From contig OY282606.1 of assembly GCA_958298945.1 (NCBI GenBank), positions 88,233,696 to 88,297,695 of the forward strand: a stretch of DNA of 64,000 nt. Reading direction: 5' to 3'. Each line of letters begins with the position of its first letter. Within the stretch, counting starts at the first letter, position 1. A program made the translations under genes and the position numbers. This document shows positions 57,131 to 64,000 of the stretch, piece after piece. This DNA is from Atherix ibis. Lineage: Eukaryota > Arthropoda > Insecta > Diptera > Athericidae. Below the pieces are notes generated by a model that saw only the letters and a program-made list of their open reading frames with translations, was not told the origin of the DNA and did no database searches.

Positions 57131-58100
57131 AGATTTCTTAAAATGTTAATGTTTCGTTAGGTAGAGAAACACCGATGGGTGTTTCCTATCACATGTTTCT
57201 GTTCTGTCATTGTAGTATCTTTGTCAAAAAATCTGCTTGTTACAACATATATGGTATGTATTATAATAAGACGAGAAAAGAGTTCTTTAAGAACTCCATT
57301 TTTTTTTTTTAATATTTCTGTTCAAAAAGCTTCAATTTGATGAAAACTAAGTAAAAATATTGAATTTGTCACATTTCCCTCATAAAATGAAATATTGTAT
57401 GTAATGTCTTGCGGCTAGAATTTTGTTAATATGTTTGTTGACATGTACAAGATGTTTTTTTTTTCATATAATATATTTTTATGCAAATGTGCCATAGAAC
57501 ATTTTATATCATCCAAATTCATAACGTGCGGCCTGAAGAAATTTAGGAAATCCCATGTGCCAGTTCTTTCTGGATATATCTACAAGTTATAATATATATT
57601 ATTTTTGGCTACTATACATTTCCTACTGTCTTTTAGATATTTTTTTTTTTTTGAAGAACTAAACGTTGACTTTACTTGTTAAGAAAAAAAAGGGTTGTAC
57701 GGAAAGGGTATGTATATATATGTTATTCTATATTGGAACATGAACGTAGAAGAAGAGATGATAAAAAATTTACATTGGTACCTCTCTATGATGTTATAAA
57801 AGTAGAATAAATATTATTTTCCATATAATGCAGGCTTGTGCCGTTTTATTATTGTGGCTTTCGTAAAATTTCAATGTTATAAATAAATAATGCGATGAAT
57901 ATTTAACAAAAGAAAGTGCTATATTTTGTCATACTTACTTACGTTTTTTTTAAGTTTATTTGTGCCAACATAACTTATTGTACATTTATTTTTATATATA
58001 AACAGCTATGAAAAAAATCAACACACTTATGAAGAAAAATTAATTAAAATATTTATATTGATTAGATAATTAATTTTGAAAAACAGAATTCATACTCAAA
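57131..58100. other. AT-rich spacer interrupting the Jockey relic
   Basis: Nothing recognised; it separates the RT part from a C-terminal fragment further right. Confidence 0.45.
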
Positions 58101-58240
58101 CGAGGTATGGCAGAAAAGTAATGTAAAACGATCTTTGACGATGGTTATGGTGTTTAGTTGAATATTTATTTAAAAAAATCACCAATCGTAGGTGTATCAA
58201 AATATTTACCAGGTGTATAAGCTTAAATCCGCTTTAAGCT
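58101..58240. mobile_element. isolated transposon ends (MITE-like and family D mariner)
   Basis: 58104-58122 holds GGTATGGCAGAAAAGTAAT, like the terminus of the small element at 8048. 58209-58233 holds CCAGGTGTATAAGCTTAAAT followed by CCGC, the family D mariner terminus, preceded by TA but without the rest of the element. Confidence 0.55.
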
Positions 58241-58339
58241 TCAGAAATCCATCTATTAATACCCTAATAGCAACATAATTCCACAATGTACAAAAGTGCG
58301 TTACTTAAAAATTTACCTTGACATTTCAGAAATAGCAAT

Positions 58340-58640
58340 AAATAGCGCACTTTTAACAAAGAACCAATTTGGACTTATGGAATTGATAGTTGGGATTCAA
58401 CCAATCCTATCGGATCCAGTTCATAAAATCGAAAATTCTCCGCCAAATGTCTTATTACCTCTTTTATTTTCGTGATCTTAATATTCCCTTTGTTCACAAT
58501 CGGTGTATTTTCAACTTATTCCCATATATGCTATCATGGAAATACACGTCGGAGACTTAAGAGACTGTGGCCGTTATGTGTATTAGAGAATCTTCTAACT
58601 CTCGTGAGATGGCCAAACGTTGATACTTTACGAAATTATA
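58340..58640 (+). pseudogene. Jockey-like C-terminal relic
   Basis: Readable as LWTYGIDSWDSTNPIGS, then RDLNIPFVHN and EMAKR in mixed frames. This fits the post-RT region of Jockey-clade ORF2 (W-x-Y-G-I-x-x-W...R-D-L-x-I-P). Probably the same copy as at 56090, split by insertion or rearrangement. Confidence 0.6.
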
Positions 58641-59525
58641 CACTAAATTGTGATTTAAATCTTCTCGTTATAAATTAAGTAAAATAAAATTTAAAAAAAA
58701 AATAAAAGCAAAAATAAAATCTTTTTACATCGGTTCGTTATTAAAAAATGTTACTGAGGACATTTTTTTTTGAGGGAGAACAGAAAAAGAACTAATGAAA
58801 ATGTGATAGGATCTTTAAAAATTTCTTCAGTTAAAAATTTGCTGTTGCAGTAACGGCCGAGGAGGTGTTGGATTTCTGAGAATTTAGTTAAAAGTTAATT
58901 TTTCCTAAATGTGCATTTGCAAGAGTTTTTTTTTAGTACTGAATACTTTGTATGAAAATATAATAGAAAATATCTCAGAAAAGTTGTAAAACTCGAAAAT
59001 GTTGACTTTTATTTCGACTGAAATTCGATATTGCATGACAAAGGCCTGAACTCTTTGTCTTAAAATTGTTAAGTGGCCTTAACAGTTTCTCTCCTTTGCT
59101 AATTTCATAAAAATTATAAAATAAATGCCTACAAGGCAAATGATTTTTTTTCTTCTAATTTCAAAAATCAGTTTTGTTCATACTCGTATTATTAGAGGTC
59201 AGTTAAATTTCTTCAACGATTAGGTGTTCATTTGCCTTGTAGGCATTTATTTTCTATTAACTTTTCAAATTTCTCTATTCATCGCAGTATCAGGAATAGG
59301 CTGTAATTCAGGTGCCCTACCGAAAACTATTAAAAATTGCCCAAAATCAAATAATAACAAACGCAAATGCTTGGCTTTTCGTAAGCACGTTTTTAACTGG
59401 GTCGACTTCATTAAATATGAACTAGGGAAACCAGGTGCTTAAACTTGTTGTACACGTACGCTTAGGAAAATGTCCAAATAATCCCAATCAAGTAGATGAA
59501 GAAAATCGAATTGGTGCTGGCTGAC
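58641..59525. other. AT-rich spacer with an inverted repeat
   Basis: No gene recognised. It contains a perfect 26-bp inverted repeat, listed separately. Confidence 0.5.
59118..59253. repeat. perfect 26-bp inverted repeat with 84-bp spacer
   Basis: Left arm 59118-59143 (centre GCCTACAAGGCAAATGA) and right arm 59228-59253 are exact reverse complements. The space between is AT-rich without a known motif. It could be a hairpin RNA or the ends of a tiny element. Confidence 0.88.
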
Positions 59526-60741
59526 TGGGTCATAGATGGCGTAAGTGAGCGTATTAAGCTACCATACTTTTTTTTATTAGTTTGACATCTGTCAACATTA
59601 ATCAGTGCACATTGTCAGCAATTTCGTACAAAAACATATATTTTTACTTTGGTAATCATGTCTAGTTTTGTGCCAGAAAAAGAGCATATGTGGGAGGCTC
59701 TGCTTTTCTGCTTCAATTTGAATAAATCGGCTGCCGAATCGCATCAAATGCTTATGGAGGCCTATGGTAATAGTGCTTTATCAGAAACAACCTACTGTGA
59801 TTGGTTTCGTCGGTTCAAAGACGGCGATTTTGACTTGCAGTACAAGAACCGTGAAAATCGGCCTGGGAAGGTTGAGGACCATCAATTGTGGGCTCTTTTG
59901 GACGAAAACGATACCCAATCGCAAAAAATGCTCGCGAAGTAATTGTGTGTTACTCAACCAGTCATTTCCATGCGTCTGCGTGCAATGGGGAAGATTGAAA
60001 AGATCGGAAAAAGGGTGCCGCATGAATTGAACGATAGGCAGATGGAGCGACCCCAAAACACATGCGAAATCTTGCTCGCCAGACAAAAAAAAAATCGTTC
60101 CTGCATCGGATTATGATAGCCATGAAAAGTGGATATATTTCGAGAATCCTAAACGCAAGAAATCGTGGGTTGATACCAACTAACCATCAACATCTTCCCA
60201 AAGACCAAATCGCTTCGGATGGAAGACGATGCTGTGCGTTTGGTGGGATCAGCAGGGAGGGTAACGTCTATTATGAGATGTTGAAACCTGGTGAAACTGT
60301 TAATTCCCACCGCTACCACCAACAACTGATCAAATTGCACCGCGTGAAATAAAAAACGGATTATCAACAAAGACATGACAAGCTGATTTTCCTCCACGAC
60401 AACGCACCATCCCACACCAACAACTGATCAACTTGGAGAGGCTACCCCACCCCGCTTATTCACCAGATCTGGCCCCTTTCGACTACCACCTGTTTTCGTC
60501 GATTGGCCACGCGCTCGCTGAGCAGCACTTCGATTCTTACAAAGACGTCCGAAAATGGCTTGATGAAGGGTTTGCCTCGAAAGAGAAGGAATTTTTTGGC
60601 ATGGTATCCACAAATTGCGCAAGAGATGGGAAAAATGTGTAGCTAGCGAGGTCAAGTACTTTAAATAAATTTGTTTTTGCTTTCTATTAAAAAAACATGT
60701 GTTTTTTGACTAAAAAACAGCGGATTTAAGCTTATAAACCT
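59526..60741 (+). mobile_element. mariner family D (mauritiana-like), copy 3
   Basis: The 5' terminal repeat is lost (homology starts at GGTCATAGATGGCG), while the 3' end is present (ACAGCGGATTTAAGCTTATA). The leader shares GTGCACATTGTCAGCAATTT with the copies at 13740 and 31450. It gives the best start of the family D transposase. Confidence 0.88.
59658..60660 (+). pseudogene. mauritiana-like mariner transposase, broken
   Basis: Starts MSSFVPEKEHMWEALLFCFN, CDWFRRFKDGDFDLQYK, ENRPGKVEDHQLWALLDEND, then TAA at 59940. It continues in other frames as CVTQPVISMRLRAMGKIEKI, VPHELNDRQMER, NTCEILLARQ, SFLHRIMIAMKSGYIS and MLCVWWDQQG. The second Asp is in LIFLHDNAPSHT (about 60388-60420), followed by a small duplication of CACCAACAACTGATCAA that replaces the next codons. 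The third is in PAYSPDLAPFDYHLFSS, ending with the HKLRKRWEKC-like region (60433-60655). At least three frame breaks. Confidence 0.85.
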
Positions 60742-61089
60742 AAGCTGGTAATATAAACTTTTTCTAAGCTATTATAATACAATACTAGAATTTATTCTAA
60801 TCTATATTGCAATACTATTTCTAAATCATACTGAAAAGTGCAAAAAATAAAATGATTTTCACTTAGTCTTTATGGGCTGAGAAAAGAGTCTAAATAGGGA
60901 CTAGGTCAAAATTCAATTACTGTATTGATAAGTTGAGTGATTCGCGAGTAATTTGTTATTGTTTTCTACCAGTCAAGTTAAAAGTATTAGGAAAAAATTG
61001 ATTTTTACAAAATACCCTTTTTATTTATCAAAGGTTATGTAATAAATAATTATTTAGTGATCATGTAATTGTTGATTTAACTCATTCGT
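60742..61089. other. AT-rich spacer
   Basis: Nothing recognised until homology with the type A flanks starts near 61090. A stretch at 61045-61100 also matches the A1 flank at 18190-18245 (CATGTAATTGTTGATT, CTCATTCGTCTTGAAGTAG). Confidence 0.5.
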
Positions 61090-61438
61090 CTTGAAGTAGA
61101 ATTTTATTGATCATCATTGCCTCTCAAATATAAAAGAAAAATTTACTTGAAAGAAATATTGTTTATCTTCTTCTGAACTTCACCTTATCCTATAAATATT
61201 TTCAATTTTTTTTTATTTGTTAAATAAATATTTATCGCAGATTGATTTTTTGTTATTAATTGGAAGTGAAAACATACAAATAAAAGCTAGTAAATACAAA
61301 GTAATAATTTTTTTTTTGAAAACATTTCAATAAATTGAGTGAAATTTTAATCTTAAGAAATTAAGTTGAATACTTTGAACTGAAATTATCATTTACAATA
61401 AACTATATGGAATGAACTTGAACGACCTGCTTGGGAAA

Positions 61439-61849
61439 GGGGATTTATTTAAACTTTTCTTGAAAATCCCTTCATGAGACAAATTGAATCCTCAGTGATG
61501 GTGATTCACTAAGTTTTGTAGTACATATATGCAAATAATTATTGAATGAAAACAAATTTTAATTTGGTGATTCTCCCGCATTTTTTTTGTATTTAGCACT
61601 TATTAAAATCAACTGAAGTAATTTACTATTGACTCTCCATTATGATGAGTGCGAGAAAATATCATGTGTACTGATAAGCCGAGTAAATCGCGTGCTCTGT
61701 TTTTGTTTCTAAATGGTCGAAAAAATACAGATCAGAAAATGTAATTTTTAAAAAATTCCCTTGTTACTTAGTAGAGGCTGTTACTGCCTAAGAAATATAA
61801 TTTCAGAATGATTATAAAAGGTTTCTTTCGATCAGAAGGTGGTATCAGT
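61439..61849 (+). promoter_or_regulatory. A4 promoter and distal kappaB-like site
   Basis: Distal GGGGATTTAT at 61439-61448, proximal GGGAATTTTT (minus) at 61751-61760, TATAAAAG at 61813-61820, TCAGT at 61845-61849, 37 bp before the ATG. Confidence 0.62.
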
Positions 61850-61885
61850 TCTTAACAGTGCATCATCAAATCCAAATCAAACAAC

Positions 61886-62287
61886 ATGTTCGGAAAAGTA
61901 ATCATTCTTTTGGCTTTGGTAGCTTTCTGCCAAGCATTTACATTGCCACTTTACGAGGAGGAGCCCACCTATCAAGGAGTCATTTTGAGTGCAGATGAAG
62001 TAGACGAACTGTTGAGGACTAGTAGGAGTGTGAAAGCTGACGAATATAATCCTGAATTAGTTTTAGCATACAACCGACAGAAACGACAAAATGTTGAACT
62101 CGATGTGTATAACCAAAGAGGTTATGGAACCGATGTCCAAGCTAATTTGGGAGGAAGACTGTTCGAAAGTCGAAATGGCCGAACAACCCTTGACGGAAAC
62201 GCTTTCTATCAACGACACTATGGAGGAATGATGGGAACTCAACGTCCTAACTTTGGAGGTGGACTCTCATTCACTCATCGTTTCTAA
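61886..62287 (+). CDS. Glycine-rich antimicrobial peptide precursor, type A (A4), 133 aa
   Basis: Type A precursor with three changes from A1: R-T-S-R-S instead of R-T-T-R-S, Lys for Glu just after it (SVKADEY), and Glu for Gly at the start of the mature peptide (NVELDVYN). The signal peptide, R-Q-K-R and the remaining mature domain are the same. It is the most divergent of the four unit copies in its N-terminal mature region. Followed by AATAAA at about 62358. Convergent with B4 across the shared relic. Confidence 0.9.
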   Translation: MFGKVIILLALVAFCQAFTLPLYEEEPTYQGVILSADEVDELLRTSRSVKADEYNPELVLAYNRQKRQNVELDVYNQRGYGTDVQANLGGRLFESRNGRTTLDGNAFYQRHYGGMMGTQRPNFGGGLSFTHRF

Positions 62288-62569
62288 ATATTTGTAGTGA
62301 TCTTACCTAATTTGTATATATTTGTAAAAATGTTCCTTTAACTAAGCTAGATACATTAATAAATATAATTATCTTTAATTAATTGGAAGTCTTTTAATTT
62401 TAAAACTCTATTTGGTAATATCACTTCCTATTCAAATTAACAAAAAGTAAATGTTAAAATCGTCGTTTGAATAACAAATTGAAAAATTTCAATAAATTTT
62501 GGTACAAGATCGAAATCCGTTATAATGAAAAAGTGTATGAAGTAGTTTAAAGTCATGCTTAAATAAGGG

Positions 62570-63530
62570 ATGATTCAATGGTAATACAGATCTTTGACAG
62601 CAGTTCATTCTATGGTGTTAATGGTTATGAAAATCGTTGTTCTTCAAGAAATGTATTTTGAGCACTGCAAGTTTTCTTGGGCAACATAACCGACTATCTA
62701 AGAAAAAATATTGCGTTTGGTGCAGAAATTTAAAGAATCAGTGTTAGCTAAAAACACCAGATTACAAGTGCGTCTTCGTATACAATATTAGACCGAAAAA
62801 TTTTGTGCTGTGAAATAAAGTGTGGCTCAGACAACATCAAATGGTTGCCATGCTCAGAGATGAAGGACCATTCCGGTTAAATGGATATATTAATAGGCAA
62901 GGCTGCTGTATTTTAAGCACCTAAAACGAGCTATTGTTTGGTGTGATTTTTATGCTGGCGAAGTCATCTTCTTCGAAAAGAATGCTGATAACGCTTTTAC
63001 GATAAACTGTGAACGTAAGCATGACATAACATTTTTGCTATCCTGAATTTTATGATATAGATTTAGAGAATAAATACTTTAAACCGAGTGGTACCACTTG
63101 TTATACACCGAATGATATAATTGTCCTTTTCTAAACGACCCAAGGTGCGTTATCTCAGGAAATATGGAAGTCAAATGGCCATCGAGATCTTGTGATTTGA
63201 CACTATTGAACTTCTTTCTCTTGAGCTACGTAAAAAGTAAGGTATATGCCAATGAGCTAGAGACGATTCCAAAGCTCAAGAAAGAAATCATAAGCGTTAT
63301 TTATGAGATATACCATGAGCTTTAACAAAAGGTTATATGAAACTTTGATAGAAGCATCATGTGTTACCAGAGAAGTCGTCGTGAGCATTTGGCGGATATT
63401 GTGGTCCATACATAAATATCAGAGACTAGAAAAAACCAGATAAAAAAATCTGGTTTTATTTCAAACAAAAATTGCGTTATTATTGAATCAGTCCTGCATA
63501 TATAAAAGTACAATTTTCAAATGAACAAAA
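62570..63530 (+). mobile_element. DDE transposase relic between A4 and B4 (unit 4)
   Basis: Plus-strand copy of the relic found in units 1-3. MEVKWPSRSCDLTLLNFFLL is still readable at about 63164-63222, followed by YANELETIPKLKKEIISVIY. Broken elsewhere. Confidence 0.73.
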
Positions 63531-63784
63531 AACAATCTCACTTTTTTATTTTCTAAATACAAACATTATACTTATGATAATGTTGATAATAATTTAGAGT
63601 AACTTTAAACAGCAAAAAAAAGATAAATTTTCGTTTATGGTAGCAGGCAAACAATTTGGTTAAAATGTTAAGTATAATTAAAAAATTTTATTTAGTTTTT
63701 CTTAAAAATATTTTTAATTTTATTAATTGTTTATTTATATACATAAGTTTATTTCTTAATAAAAAACTAAATCTAGTATTTTAT

Positions 63785-64000
63785 TTAATATCTGTGCCGA
63801 AACAATACACCGCCACCAAACTGTGGACGCTGAGTACCAAATGAACCTCCATAGTGTTGTTGGTAATGTGCATTTGCATCTAAAGTAGTACGACCATCAC
63901 GACTTTCAAACAATCTTGAGTCTACTGAAGCCCGAAAATCGGCGCCGTATTCACGTTGCCCTCGCACTACGACACCGAATTTAGTTTTATCGACTGTGAG
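63785..64000 (-). CDS. Two-domain glycine-rich antimicrobial peptide precursor, type B (B4), partial
   Basis: The C-terminal 71 codons of a type B gene; the rest lies beyond the right edge. The second G domain is complete: VDKTKFGVVVRGQREYGADF, RASVDSRLFESRDGRTTLD, AHYQQHYGGSFGTQRP, ending GGGVLFRHRY. It is clearly more divergent from B1-B3 than those are from each other (about ten changes in this part), including a C-terminal His-Arg-Tyr for His-Asn-Phe. The frame is open to the window edge. Confidence 0.88.
   Translation of the reverse strand, partial: LTVDKTKFGVVVRGQREYGADFRASVDSRLFESRDGRTTLDANAHYQQHYGGSFGTQRPQFGGGVLFRHRY

Noticed and set aside
59224..59442. 72-codon frame with a hydrophobic start resembling a secreted peptide
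   Set aside because: It begins inside the arm of an inverted repeat and has no family features or promoter like the peptide genes.

Overview
This window is nuclear DNA of an insect. It is AT-rich, with introns of about 45-80 bp. It carries two insect-type facilitative sugar transporter genes, a cluster of glycine-rich immune peptide genes of the attacin/diptericin type, many mariner elements of several subfamilies, and an R1-clade non-LTR retrotransposon. The compact introns and the peptide family fit a fly or a beetle. The sequence alone does not settle the order, and there are no rRNA genes and no conserved single-copy gene to place it.

Layout: 1-4600 is transposon debris, including an almost intact mariner (759-2020). 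5818-7592 and 11473-16937 are two paralogous Tret1-like sugar transporters on the plus strand, with a deleted third copy (10017-10360) between them. The second gene has a 3.5 kb intron holding two mariners of different subfamilies. From 17518 to the right edge lies an immune-peptide array. It has one divergent gene (A0, 17518-17946 minus) and four copies of a two-gene unit. Each unit has a 133-residue one-domain precursor (type A) tail to tail with a 195-residue two-domain precursor (type B), with the same dead transposase relic between them. Units lie at 18515-20975 (A+ B-), 25942-28356 (B+ A-), 39468-41908 (B+ A-) and 61886 to beyond 64000 (A+ B-). Transposons fill the gaps: mariners at 23417-24647, 30469-32337, 33758-34599, 36662-37737 and 59526-60741, a dead R1-clade element at 46735-51560, a 26-bp minisatellite at 53901-55745, and a decayed Jockey-like element at 56090-58640.

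How it works together: all complete type A and B genes are intronless secretory precursors with a signal peptide, a propeptide ending in a furin-type R-Q-K-R site, and a glycine-rich mature part. Their promoters have a TATA box, a TCAGT initiator and NF-kappaB/Relish-like GGGRNTYYYY motifs, as expected for genes induced by infection through Imd/Toll signalling. The copies are nearly identical, so the array has expanded recently or is kept uniform by gene conversion. The transporters are probably unrelated neighbours moving trehalose or glucose.

Main points to check: the alternating A/relic/B units and their palindromic arrangement; A0, whose mature domain is conserved while its prepro region has diverged; a second possible furin site in type A that could release an extra acidic peptide; several rearranged mariners (one with two 5' ends, one chimeric); and several perfect hairpins.
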